NCBI GenBank assembly: GCA_032622095.1
Contig: CP136066.1
Coordinates: 167,162,664 to 167,226,663, forward strand
Reading direction: 5' to 3'
Source: Siphonodentalium dalli
Lineage: Eukaryota > Mollusca > Scaphopoda > Gadilida > Siphonodentaliidae
Length of the DNA stretch: 64,000 nucleotides
In this document: one piece after another, positions 23,401-34,120 of the stretch
How the letters are laid out: every line of letters begins with the position of its first letter
Numbering within the stretch: the first letter of the stretch is position 1
Notes under the pieces: model-generated
Databases searched by the model: none
Seen by the model: the letters and a program-made list of their open reading frames with translations, nothing else
Told to the model about the DNA's origin: nothing
Translations under genes and position numbers: made by a program

Positions 23401-25850
23401 TGGTTTTATCATGGGTGCTGTGGGTGTTGGGCTGTCTCAATGCCCTTAAAACCCACTGAAGAGCCCAAACTTTATGCAAACCATTTGCATAGATGCATAC
23501 CTATCCACAAACAACAAAAGTGTTGGAAGTAGATACATATAATGGGTCATATGGCCCAATTCAAGTTAAATATACCAATTTAACTTGAATTGTCATGGGT
23601 GCTGTGGGTGTTGGGCTGTCTCCATACCCCTAAAACCCACTAAGGAGCCCAAACTTTTGCAAATCTTCTTATACTGATGCAGATATTTCCAAAATCACTA
23701 GGAGACCTAGAAGTATATACCTTTACAGGTCCCAATTCCAGTTAAATATACCAATTTAACCATTAAAAAAACCAAATATCCCCCCTGAATAGAGCCCAAA
23801 ATCCCATTCAGGTGCCCAAATATTTTTTCCCCATTGCCTCTATATATTCTAGAGTGAAATGTGGAATCATTTACAGAATGGGTATAGTCTGAGAGATGGC
23901 TGACTCAGAAATATGTTTTCATAGGCACGGGTGCTGTATGGTTTTATCATGGGTGCTGTGGGTGTTGGGCTGTCTCAATACCCTTAAAACCCACTGAGGA
24001 GCCCAAACTTTGTGCAAACCATTTGCATAGATGCATACCTATCCACAAACAACAAAAGTGTTGGAAGTAGATACATATAATGGGTCATATGGCCCAATTC
24101 AAGTTAAATATACCAATTTAACTTGAATTGTCATGGGTGCTGTGGGTGTTGGGCTGTCTCCATACCCTTAAAACCCACTAAGGAGCCCAAACTTTTGCAA
24201 ATCTTCTTATACTGATGCAGATATTTCCAAAATCAATAGGAGACCTAGAAGTATATACCTTTACAGGACCCAATTCCAGTTAAATATACCAATTTAACCA
24301 TTAAAAAAACCAAATATCCCCCCTGAATAGAGCCCAAAATCCCATTCAGGTGCCCAAATATTTTTTTCCCATTGCCTCTATATATTCTAGAGTGAAATGT
24401 GGAATCATTTACAGAATGGGTATAGTCTGAGAGATGGCTGACTCAGAAATATGTTTTCATAGGCACGGGTGCTGTATGGTTTTATCATGGGTGCTGTGGG
24501 TGTTGGGCTGTCTCAATACCCTTAAAACCCACTGAGGAGCCCAAACTTTGTGCAACCATTTGCATAGATGCATACCTATCCACAAACAACAAAAGTGTTG
24601 GAAGTAGATACATATAATGGGTCATATGGCCCAATTCAAGTTAAATATACCAATTTAACTTGAATTGTCATGGGTGCTGTGGGTGTTGGGCTGTCTCCAT
24701 ACCCTTAAAACCCACTAAGGAGCCCAAACTTTTGCAAATCTTCTTATACTGATGCAGATATTTCCAAAATCACTAGGAGACCTAGAAGTATATACCTTTA
24801 CAGGACCCAATTCCAGTTAAATATACCAATTTAACCATTAAAAAAACCAAATATCCCCCCTGAATAGAGCCCAAAATGCCATTCAGGTGCCCAAATATTT
24901 TTTTCCCATTGCCTCTATATATTCTAGAGTGAAATGTGGAATCATTTACAGAATGGGTATAGTCTGAGAGATGGTTGACTCAGAAATATGTTTTCATAGG
25001 CACGGGTGCTGTATGGTTTTATCATGGGTGCTGTGGGTGTTGGGCTGTCTCAATACCCTTAAAACCCACTGAGGAGCCCAAACTTTGTGCAAACCGCTTG
25101 CATAGATGCATACCTATCCACAAACAACAAAAGTGTTGGAAGTAGATACATATAATTGGTCATATGGCCCAATTCAAGTTAAATATACCAATTTAACTTG
25201 AATTGTCATGGGTGCTGTGGGTGTTGGGCTGTCTCCATACCCCTAAAACCCACTAAGGAGCCCAAACTTTTGCAAATCTTCTTATACTGATGCAGATATT
25301 TCCAAAATCACTAGGAGACCTAGAAGTATATACCTTTACAGGTCCCAATTCCAGTTAAATATACCAATTTAACCATTAAAAAAACCAAATATCCCCCCTG
25401 AATAGAGCCCAAAATCCCATTCAGGTGCCCAAATATTTTTTCCCCATTGCCTCTATATATTCTAGAGTGAAATGTGGAATCATTTACAGAATGGGTATAG
25501 TCTGAGAGATGGCTGACTCAGAAATATGTTTTCATAGGCACGGGTGCTGTATGGTTTTATCATGGGTGCTGTGGGTGTTGGGCTGTCTCAATACCCTTAA
25601 AACCCACTGAGGAGCCCAAACTTTGTGCAAACCATTTGCATAGATGCATACCTATCCACAAACAACAAAAGTGTTGGAAGTAGATACATATAATTGGTCA
25701 TATGGCCCAATTCATGTTAAATATACCAATTTAACTTGAATTGTCATGGGTGCTGTGGGTGTTGGGCTGTCTCCATACCCTTAAAACCCACTAAGGAGCC
25801 CAAACTTTGTGCAAACTATTTGTATATAGATGCATACCTATCCACAAACA
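17460..25850 (+). repeat. Right ~538-bp satellite array, about 15 full units
   Basis: The anchor GGCACGGGTGCTGTATGG recurs at 18012, 18549, 19087, 19624, 20162, 20698, 21236, 21774, 22311, 22849, 23386 (one change), 23924, 24462, 24999 and 25537, a spacing of 536-538 bp. Units differ by a few changes only, far more uniform than the left array. Each unit is a dimer: the segment TCATGGGTGCTGTGGGTGTT to GAGCCCAAACTTT occurs twice. The 5' part (17460-18010) is a diverged first unit and includes about 120 bp of unrelated DNA (17600-17700). Confidence 0.96.
18183..18218. repeat. 15-bp-arm hairpin inside the satellite unit (example copy)
   Basis: CAATTCAAGTTAAAT and its exact reverse complement ATTTAACTTGAATTG are separated by ATACCA. 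The same hairpin is present once in nearly every 538-bp unit of the right array and in the complementary left array. Confidence 0.85.
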
Positions 25851-26079
25851 ACAACAACAGTGTCTATAGTATAGTATTTGAGGAGCATTGCCATTATGGA
25901 ATTTATTCTGTCATGTGTCAACTATTTACAGCTTATTTTTTTATATAAATAACTAAACACCTTATGAGATGTCTGGAAAATAATGATATATTATTGTGAC
26001 CCATTATAGGTAAATAACTGTAAGGAAACACAGATTTATAAAACTTTAGTCATGTTATCTGAGAGATAGATGTCTTTGT

Positions 26080-26215
26080 TAGCTATTCTGGTCATTACTG
26101 TATACTGTTATTCTGAAAATACGATCTTGCGCCGTTGCGCATGCCCGCCCGGATGTTTACATTATTAGCGGTGTTTGTATACAATCGGTTTGTTATGGGT
26201 GGGTGGTTGGTCTCC
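26080..26215 (+). repeat. Outer block of the giant inverted repeat, right copy
   Basis: Diverged reverse complement of about 1650-1790: shared TTGCGCATG, CGGATGTTT and the exact 19-mer at 26197-26215. Similarity stops at the GGTCTCC end on both sides, which marks the probable outer boundary of the structure. Confidence 0.6.
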
Positions 26216-26683
26216 GAGCTCGAGCTTTATGTCTCTCAACTTATTTATCAATTCTATTTTCATCTGGTTAATCAATAAACCGGATCAGGAAAAAAGGAAA
26301 GAAACAGAATTGTTTGACAGCCAAAGACTCAGGTATCAAAGATAATAAAATTGGGAGCGTTTTCATTAGAATACGACTCGCAACACGATGTCTCTTCTAC
26401 CATCGTCTAATTATAACCCTCTTTGTTGACAAAGAAAGGGTTCGGCTTCAAAAACGCTTCAAACCATACACCTGTAACGTAAGAATGACAAGTTGAAGAA
26501 TTTAATTAAATGAATCCTCAAACGGGCAGGCGGACACGTTTGTATTCAAACCGCCAATAAAAGAATATCTCTCCGCGCTTTGTCACAAGCACGTGGCAGA
26601 GAATTTATTATTTTAGCGGTACAAAAAGACGGACCCATAAGAGCTGCTTAAAAAAAAATTTGTATTTGGTTTCACTCGATTTT

Positions 26684-26745
26684 AACAACAGCAATAGCAG
26701 CAGCAACAACAACAACAACAACAACAAAAACAAAACAACAACGCA
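26684..26745. repeat. CAA/CAG microsatellite
   Basis: AACAACAGCAATAGCAGCAG followed by a run of CAA triplets. Confidence 0.85.
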
Positions 26746-26867
26746 AAGGAAAAATACATGATCACTTTATTCTTGTCTCTGTATATATAGCAGACACCTT
26801 GCTATACAATGCAATTATTTATCTTATATTTGCGAATGTATGTCTAGAAACAATTTTAATAATTTTA

Positions 26868-27665
26868 AGGGACAGGCGCACGTTTTGTGTAAATCCAGCC
26901 AAAGAAATTCAAGATATTTTCAACAAAGAATTTCTCTGGATCTATCGGGCTATAAATCTTTAATTTCACATATCAGAATCGTCATTGTATATACAATCTG
27001 AGCAATTATTAAGAGACGACAAAAACAATGGATTTTAATACATTTGAGAGGTTGGACATATTATCTTTTTTGTCCCTTTCGGTACCAAGAACTGCTAGAA
27101 TAATTAATAATTTCACACAACAATCAATCACCAAATATCTTATTGTCTTGGCTCTATGAGATGATGCTTCATTTTTATAATAACTTTGAGTTAAAGTTTT
27201 AATTGCATATTATACGATCATACACCATATATTATAATAAAGAATAAAACAGTAAAAAAAAATCCAGAAAATTAAACCAAATGTTGATATGCAGTGTGGT
27301 CCACTCAAGCAGGGAGCATTCAACTGGAATTAGGCCACAGTGTTAAGTCAACTTTAGCTTGCTTATGAACCGATGACCCATAATTCATCTGAGCACAATT
27401 TTATATTGATCAACGGGCATGGCATGAACATTCTCAAATATAGAAAATTATTTATGGGTAGACCTTGCCTTTCTAAATGAAAATAATCATTAAATTTCAC
27501 GAATCAAGAATAATTATGATCATGATTTTCAGATATGATATCATCGATGTGTGAACAGCACTTATGAAATAAATATAATTTACAAAAAATTAAAGTAAAT
27601 GAGGTTATAATTTCGAATGGTTTGATGGTTCTTAAATATTGTTTTACAATAATCGGTTGTACCAA
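26868..27665 (+). repeat. Dispersed ~0.7-kb repeat, copy 1
   Basis: Aligns along its length with 31646-32265: GCGCACGTTTTG, TTTTCAACAAAGAATTT, GAGCAATTATTAAG, CAGTGTGGTCCAC and ACAATAATCG.TTGTACCAAA occur in the same order. Copy 1 is followed at once by the reverse transcriptase fragment at 27.68 kb; copy 2 is not. Confidence 0.7.
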
Positions 27666-28137
27666 ACTTTATTGTGTCATAAATTTATAGACGTCCGAAA
27701 AGTATTTGATACGATTTGGAGGGACGCATTGTGGCTAAAAATAATGAACTCTGGTATAAATGGTAGTGTTCTAATTATAATAAAGGACATGTGTGGAAAA
27801 ATAAAAAAATTGTGTCCGCGACAACACCATATATATGTCTGGCTTTTTGTAAGTAGAATTGGCTTGTTCCAAGGTGAAATACTGTCACCTTTCGTATTTT
27901 CTCTCTATGTAAATGGTTTACAAAGATTATTGTATGATTGTGCCATATATTGACACTCTGCAATTTTTAGATGAATCGTATATGCAAAATGTTGGCTGCT
28001 TTATTAAATTGCTATGTCTTTTATATGCTGATTATACTGCTATATTTTCTGACGACGAAGATATTATGCATATAGGGCTCTCATCGCCGATTATACAGAA
28101 GCTTGAAAACTTCAAGTCAACCCCATTATATCCTTAA
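27639..28137 (+). pseudogene. Broken non-LTR retrotransposon reverse transcriptase fragment
   Basis: Frame fragments resemble the palm domain of an endonuclease-reverse transcriptase polyprotein. FIDVRKVFDTIWRDALW corresponds to RT block A (usual D...R/KAFDTI/V), GEILSPFVFSLYVNGL to the block with the QG..LSP..F signature, and CLLYADYTAIFSDDED to the catalytic YADD block, here with Tyr replacing the second Asp. At least one frame change separates the pieces (shift near 27.91-27.96 kb). The mutated catalytic box and the frameshifts show it is dead. Endonuclease and N-terminal RT parts are absent. It abuts a dispersed repeat (26868-27665) that occurs again at 31646-32265 without RT. Confidence 0.75.
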
Positions 28138-28139
28138 AA

Positions 28140-29000
28140 AGCCACTACATATTTCCTTATATCACACAGCGCGTGCTTACCGCCAACTTGGCAGCGCGCC
28201 AATACAAACTACTTACCAATTGATTAGGCGGTTTAATACTATTTTGAAAAGCCGCGCATGACAAAAAAAAAAAAAAACAAACAAACAAACTTGGGGGACA
28301 ATATTTTTCGTTGCAATCCCGAGCGCGCAATACTCTCGTATACAGTTGTGAAACGTCTCAGCTAACAATGATGTAAATGTATGCATTTTTAAGCTTCTTT
28401 GAAGGATTTTGTTTTGTTAAAAAGGCATAAAGCTCGTTTCATAAAATATTCTATCCTAACTTAACTCGTCGAAGATCCTCTATATCATTGTTATACTTGT
28501 TAAGTTTATCGCCTATTAGTGTGTGATATAAATATATACAATATAAGCATGCACATGTGTACGTATATGGAGTGAACAAAGATGAACGTGATATCAGAAT
28601 TTGTGTTTATAGTGTTTATTCGTTTCGCTTGTTTCACTGTTAAATTTGACTTTTCAAATTATCTGTATGTCTGTCTGTCCGTTATATAAATTAATGGGGG
28701 AACCATCTAGAGGGCTCCGCATAATGGGGTCTAGAAGTGATAACGTTTTACGAGAAAGATAAACGTATATGCTAAAACAATCGCCGATGTCCACCAAATT
28801 TATATGATAGTATACAGTCATATATCTTGGTATCTAATGATGTGGCTAACTAAGAAATAGCTTAGCTGCGTTATGTTTTGAATGTTATAAATTCTCATTT
28901 AGATCAGGTCTAAACATAAAAAAGTTCCCAAGTTTTGAATGGATGGAATATGCTATCTATGGGCGTAGCTGATTAGTATCAGTGTTCATCGCTTTTCAAA
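28140..29000. other. No gene recognised
   Basis: Holds an A-run with CAAA repeats (28261-28290) and, at 28925-28975, a diverged copy of the terminal repeat of the foldback element at 470-1545. No coding sequence was recognised. Confidence 0.5.
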
Positions 29001-29019
29001 CCCTAAAGCTGCACTCTGA

Positions 29020-29570
29020 AATGACTAAGCGCCTGTTTGTAAGGCGAACATTTTCTCGAGTTTCTTGCGAAAACGTGTCGTTGGGTAGAATAACGATCGA
29101 ACGATGCCACACACATTCATAAATGTCAACAAAGTCAGCGATTTGTTCGAAGAATTGTAAATCTTGATTTTATGTAAAACTTTAAATTCCAACAAAAAGG
29201 TAAAATTTCATACAACTGTCTGGTAGTAACTTTCACCTATACTAGTAGCTTATGTTGGCTTTGTTGGCTTATCGACGGTTGACAGCAAAAGCTTGCATGG
29301 ACACGCGACATTATTTCCTCGTGCACACTTTGTACGTGTTGGCATCGATCAGATCAGAGTAGCCTTCCGGTTTGCCATTGCATGGGGTTGGACGCCCCAC
29401 CACGTTGTACCTACATCCCTGACGACAGCAGCAAGCAGCATTGATCGTCGCTTCACAGACCAGAAACACCCAGAAATGATTGAGCGCCTGTTTACGGCGA
29501 AACCTTTCTCAAGTTTCTTGCGAAAACGTGCCGTGGGTAGAGTAACGAACGATGCCACAAATGAATAATT
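29020..29570 (+). repeat. Direct repeat pair upstream of the homeobox promoter
   Basis: About 100 bp at 29020-29125 (GCGCCTGTTTGTAAGGCGAA, GAGTTTCTTGCGAAAACGTG, ACGATGCCAC) is repeated at 29475-29560 with a few changes. The pair lies 260-800 bp upstream of the candidate TATA box. It could be regulatory or a chance duplication. Confidence 0.6.
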
Positions 29571-29818
29571 CCGATAATAATCATTCGGCTGGACATTTGA
29601 CAAATCACATATTATAACATATAACAATGAGAAGATTTAGTAATTAAATATCGACCGGATGGATAACGCGATGTGATGAGCTAACAGAATCAATCAATCT
29701 CAGGTGCGATGATTACCTCAATGTTCCACACAAAACGCCCCAAAACGACGCTAATTACGGGTGTCGGGTGCTATCGCGCTCGACGCATGCGCACTAAACA
29801 CGTCTGTCAAAAGCACGG

Positions 29819-29826
29819 GTATAAAA
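29819..29826 (+). promoter_or_regulatory. Candidate TATA box of the homeobox gene
   Basis: GTATAAAA lies 381 bp upstream of the ATG at 30207, which would give a 5' UTR of roughly 350 nt if it is used. A GCATGCGCA stretch resembling an NRF1-type palindrome lies about 30 bp further upstream (29784-29793). Both are motif matches only; no transcription start is visible in sequence. Confidence 0.35.
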
Positions 29827-30206
29827 TAAGTGACATAGTAATTTTCTAGAAATTTCATACAATATCTCATTCAGCTTCGACCTTTATTGGAAATACAGAG
29901 ATGAATTGAGATAACAACTTTTTAATTTTATGTGTCATTACAGTTACTTCTTATAAATGTTATTTCATCAACACTAAAGTAATCATAAGCAATTTTTTTT
30001 AGATTGTTTTAAATTATTGAGACTTTTGGAAGCGATTTACAATATTCAATCGTCTCAATACCCAGTGTGTTCGGTTTAGGACGCGATTTGCGAAAAGCTG
30101 ACCACAACGCCTTATGTTTCTGAACAAATGACATTACACTTATACTCGAAATCGACGTTACATATAATCGAAATCGACATTACACTTATACGAAAATCGA
30201 ACTAAA

Positions 30207-30576
30207 ATGGACTCGAAGGAGCTTTCAAACACATATTCTGAATCAGACGACGATCGGGAGGGATCCGGCCGGAAAGAATCAAATTCGGAGCTGAGCGATA
30301 CCTCGTGTACTGGAAGTCGGCGAATTTCGGAGAGCGAACGAGGTGAGAGTAGTGACAACGCCAAACCGAAAATGAATGATTTGAAATTTTCGATAGAGAA
30401 TATTCTTGGAATGGGTTCGTCGGTTAGCTCTAGCGCAGAGAAGGACACTGTTAGTGATGGAAGTGACATTGAAATGAATGATATAAATCTGTCAAACTAT
30501 CCGGCATTTTGTGACGACGATTCATCAGGGTTTTCTTGGCTCCAGTATACGAGGTACAGACCACCGAGGCTGCATA
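30207..30576 (+). CDS. Msxlx-like: Homeobox gene exon 1: N-terminal repression region
   Basis: Codes for residues 1-123 and the first base of codon 124. The ATG sits in a strong Kozak-like context (A at -3, G at +4). The frame is rich in Ser, Asp and Glu, with few hydrophobic residues until the eh1-like FSIENILG at residues 61-68, which in NK-class homeoproteins binds the Groucho/TLE corepressor. A second conserved-looking island, GFSWLQYTRYRPPRL, lies at 108-122 just before the splice site, where Msx-family proteins carry a hexapeptide-like motif. The donor is GTAAGT at 30577. The frame stays open for another 53 codons past the donor; that tail is intronic, because exon 2 completes the codon in phase and the tail shows no family resemblance. 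Confidence 0.85.
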
Positions 30577-30679
30577 GTAAGTACAATTATACGAGATTCA
30601 TGTGGACCAGGCGGAACAATTATACACAGAGGTGCATATGTATGGATGTCTTATATGCCACAACCACATATTTTTTGCG

Positions 30680-30905
30680 TAACCGGTTAATACTTTTAAT
30701 AGGAATTTGGCTAATATTTACTTCAGTCATATATTGAGTCGGAATATATATGCATGAAAGAAACGCAGAATTGATTATCACATAACAATTAAAAAAAACA
30801 TCGCCAGAACTTAAATTAATCGAAACGTGGAGCCTATAAATAATGAATGTCATTTCGGCTTTGAAAATTTAACACAGGTATTATTACACCCAAAACAAGC
30901 TTTGC
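30680..30905 (-). repeat. Inverted repeat in intron 1, left arm
   Basis: TGAAAGAAACGC.GAATTGATTATCACATAACAA and AATTTAACACAGGTATTATT...CACCCAAAACAAG occur reverse-complemented at 33120-33370 (TTGTTATGTGATAATCAATT and GTTTTGGGTGTAATAATAC). The arms enclose a Helitron end (30971), the second copy of a dispersed repeat and a short Helitron (32540-32977). Confidence 0.65.
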
Positions 30906-30970
30906 TCTGACACACAAAAATAGCAATTATATATCAATTATCATCTGTTGAAATTTATTATAGGCCAATA

Positions 30971-31240
30971 CTAGGGAATTGCCCGTCAAAAATGACGGGT
31001 CTACACACGCTCTTTATTATTTTTTGTGTATGCATTTTCGGTCGTTTTCGTCGGTTAGGCTTTGTAATTACTATCACAGCGTTTCTTTGACCAATCGCAA
31101 ACTGCAAGACAGAGTTCAGTCCCCAGTTGCGCTGGTCAGACCATCGTGGCAGGGGACTAAACTCCCCCTTGCAGTTTGGACAGATCGGCGTGAAATTTGG
31201 TGCACCGTGTTCAATGATACACTACATTATTTGGTCTAAA
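30971..31240 (-). mobile_element. Helitron 3' end (minus strand), 5' end not resolved
   Basis: Read on the minus strand, the sequence ends ACCCGTC-ATTTTT-GACGGGC, a hairpin, then AATTCCCTAG followed by host T (30970 is A on the plus strand). Hairpin plus CTAG next to T is the established Helitron 3' terminus. The upstream side includes CAAACTGCAAG-type sequence to about 31240. No TC-type 5' end was found with confidence, so the length is unknown. Confidence 0.6.
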
Positions 31241-31645
31241 TTTGGGCTATATATATATTGTATATATATATGCGATTGACCTTCAGTCCTTTCTGTGGAT
31301 GAATGGGGGTACCTATAACATATATATTCCAAATAACACAGTTTAGCCTGGAAGGTTACATGCATTATATTGTGTCTCCTCAGACAAAATGTTTCACAAC
31401 ATCGCGACATCTGCATGTTATGGGATTTACATCAAACACCAGAAGCGCAACATACACCTCTATAACGTAAAAGACACAACACGCTTGTTGTCTCATCCCA
31501 TTCCAATCATACATTATCTATCACTGATTTAAAAACAAAAATATTGTTTGGTTGGGAATAAATATTGTTTATACACCAATATTCTAGCTGCCCCAGAATT
31601 ATTGGGAATAATACTATATAATATACACGGGACCGTTTTGTTATT

Positions 31646-32265
31646 AAGGGGGAGACGCACGTTTTGCATAAATCCAGCCAAAAATGGCAAGAGATTTTCA
31701 ACAAAGAATTTATCTGGATATATTTTTTATTTGGCAAAAATATCTTGAATTTCACATATCATCTTCATTGTATTAGAATCTGAGCAATTATTAAGCGCCA
31801 ACAAAAACATGGAATTTTATACACTTTAGAGGTTGAAAAATGTATTTATTTTTTGTGTCCATTTCGGTACCACTAACTGCTAGGATAATTAATAATTTCA
31901 CACAAATCTCCAATCGCCAAATAGCTTAATGTCCTCGATGAGAGGAGGCTTCATTTGTGTCGTAATGTTGAGTTAGATTTTTAATTGCATAATATAGCAT
32001 CATACCCCCATATATTATAATGAAGAATAAAGCAGTCGTAAATATTCCAGCCCAATGAAACAAATGTTGATTTGCAGTGTGGTCCACGCAAGCAGGGTGC
32101 AATCAACAAGAATTAGGCCACATGCAGTGTTAGGAGACATGGTGGTCAGCTTTAACTTGAAATTTTAGATATTTTTGATGCCATAAAAATTAAGTAAAGG
32201 TTATAATATCCAATTGGTCGATGGTTTTTAAATATTATGTCACAATAATCGCTTGTACCAAATTT
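31646..32265 (+). repeat. Dispersed ~0.7-kb repeat, copy 2
   Basis: Second copy of the sequence at 26868-27665; see that entry for shared anchors. It lies in intron 1 and has no reverse transcriptase next to it. Confidence 0.7.
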
Positions 32266-32539
32266 CACAAAGATATTCCTAATAGATTTTGAGAATACGT
32301 GCGTCTGACCCTTCATATGATGTGGTGCGTGTGTATAGAGCACCATATCCATTGAGGGTTACTTTAATTGTAATAAAGACGTTTATTTAAATTTTGAAAT
32401 ATAAAGAGCGTTTAACTAGGCGATTGCTCTCATTGTTATTACAATGCTTTACGCACTATATGACGAAGTCGTGCATGTGGTGACAGATGTTCAATTTCCA
32501 TATTACTTGAATTATAATTATGCGACTCAGATATAAATA

Positions 32540-32977
32540 TTTATTATATATTTTGGAACTTCTGTCTGGGTGTGTATGTATGTATGCATGTATGTATGTA
32601 TGTATGTTTGTATGCATGCATGCATGTATGTATGCATATATGTACGCATGTATGCATGTGTATGCATATATGTATGTACGTGCGTGCGTGCGTATATGTG
32701 TGTATTATAGACTCGAAAACTGCTCGACCGATCCGACTCAAATTTGGTATGTAGGACCACTTTGATCCCGGGAACAATATGGGCGGGTCCAATTTCACGT
32801 GCGACCGTGTTCTTGACCTTGACCTTGCTCATATAAGCATGTTTCTGGACCGATCGAACAATAGCTTTTTCCTTTCTCCTAATACTTTTCAACGTTGTTC
32901 GCTCAGTATTCGAACAGACGGGGGCGATCACAAAGAACTCTCTAAATGACCCGGACGAAGTCGGGAACATCAGCTAG
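32540..32977 (+). mobile_element. Non-autonomous Helitron, 438 bp
   Basis: The 5' end reads TTTATTATATATTTTGGAA after host A (one change from the expected TC start) and matches the 5' end of the large Helitron whose minus-strand start is at 62562. A GTAT-rich microsatellite follows (32568-32702), then ACTCGAAAAC at 32711. The 3' end is the hairpin CCCGGACGAAGTCGGG, then AACATCAGCTAG with host T at 32978. Insertion between A and T and lack of target duplication fit Helitrons. It has no Rep/helicase coding. Confidence 0.8.
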
Positions 32978-33119
32978 TATATCATATTTATGGAGGCACC
33001 GACTCAGTATGAATGTGCATTGCTTCACATGACTGTGCTTGCTTCAGTGAGCGTGAAAAAATGGCCATGATTGTGTTTATCAGAATGGCACATTGAGATG
33101 CCTCACAACTCAGATCAAG

Positions 33120-33370
33120 CTAGGAAATCTTGTTTTGGGTGTAATAATACATGTGTTAAATGCCGAATTGACATTAATTATTTAGGCTTTCAATTATTGT
33201 ACGTTCTGGTGGTGTTTTATTGTACGTTCTGGTGGTGTTTTATTGTACGTTCTGGTGGTGTTTTTGTTTTGTTTTACTTGTTATGTGATAATCAATTCGG
33301 CGTTTCTTTCAAGCATATATATTCAAACTCAATATGTGACTGAAGTAAATATTAGCCCAATTCCTATTAA
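33120..33370 (+). repeat. Inverted repeat in intron 1, right arm
   Basis: Reverse complement of 30680-30905, expanded by the 23-bp tandem copies at 33196-33264. Confidence 0.65.
33196..33264 (+). repeat. Three 23-bp tandem copies
   Basis: ATTGTACGTTCTGGTGGTGT with a short T-rich spacer occurs three times in a row (33196, 33219, 33242) inside the right arm of the intron 1 inverted repeat. The left arm has only one related copy. Confidence 0.85.
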
Positions 33371-33729
33371 AACCCACCCAACCTCGTCTAGATCTGACTG
33401 CGATGATCAGAGCTTTTTTTTGCAGTTTGGACCGATCTGTGTTAATTTTGGTGCATCTTGTTTTAAGATACACCACATTATGTTCGATCTTATCCACAAC
33501 TTAACCACCGCGGCTACGTGCATGGACATCCTCAAAAACGAAGTCCTGTCGCCGAAAGTTGGGAAGCGTATATATCAGTCTGAACATGGGTTCGGATAAT
33601 GACACATGCAGAGCGGATCTACCAATATATTGGAACAGCACAATGCACTTCCTCCAAATGTGTATTTGTGACCACACGATTACTGGGACTAGCGTATACA
33701 GCACTCAGTATGAATGTTCACTGCTTTAA

Positions 33730-34120
33730 CCCTTTACCCAACAAACCGGCCAAAACCGGCCAAATAAAGCTTCAACAGCCTAAAATATCTTCGGTCTGTC
33801 TCAATAGAACCATACACATATGGATATCATTGGAACCGGCTCATTGACCACATTGTGATAGTTACAGTTATGCCCTGGGCCAATGCATTCTCTTATATAT
33901 GCGAGTCGACCATAGGTCGCCTCGCATATATAAGAGAATGCATTGGCCTAAAAAAAATCTTTTTTTAACACTTTTTACCATTTTTCTTACATTCTTTAAC
34001 AATTTTATAATTTTTAATGTGTTAAGCCAATGCATTCTCTTATATATGCGAGGCGACCTATGGTCGACTCGCATATATAAGAGAATGCATTGGCACAGGG
34101 CCGTTCTGTTGGGTAAAGGG
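33730..34120. mobile_element. piggyBac-like TTAA miniature element, copy 1 (391 bp)
   Basis: Terminal repeats CCCTTTACCCAACA and TGTTGGGTAAAGGG are flanked by TTAA at 33726-33729 and 34121-34124. A CCC start next to TTAA is the piggyBac hallmark. Inside are two near-identical 67-bp palindromes (33880-33946 and 34027-34093), each with CCAATGCATTCTCTTATATA arms around a GTCGAC-containing centre. No transposase. A second copy is at 51826-52154. Confidence 0.9.

Larger units (their letters stand above)
1660..26215. mobile_element. Giant (~24.5 kb) inverted-repeat structure with satellite arms
   Basis: Blocks occur in mirror order and opposite orientation about a centre near 9-11 kb. The outer block is 1650-1790 against 26080-26215, sharing an exact 19-mer (GGGTGGGTGGTTGGTCTCC at 26197-26215; complement at 1660-1678). 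Next come the ~538-bp satellite arrays (2.0-5.5 kb against 17.46-25.85 kb), then an AATAAG-rich block (6230-6350 against 14330-14460), then 172-bp arrays with their flanking segment (7437-8430 against 10313-11130). The arms are unequal because the right satellite is longer. Whether this is one element or stepwise inverted duplication is inference. No coding sequence for mobilisation was found inside. Confidence 0.55.

Noticed and set aside
17460-25850. A CRISPR array
   Set aside because: Periodic repeats are 538 bp without short unique spacers, and the DNA is eukaryotic (spliced homeobox gene).
30577-30737. Read-through of homeobox exon 1 as a 176-residue protein
   Set aside because: A GTAAGT donor at 30577 joins in exact phase to the homeodomain exon; the read-through tail has no family resemblance.
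32527-32970. Cys/Met/Tyr- and His/Thr-rich frames on both strands
   Set aside because: They are translations of the GTAT/GCAT microsatellite in the Helitron, open in several frames at once.
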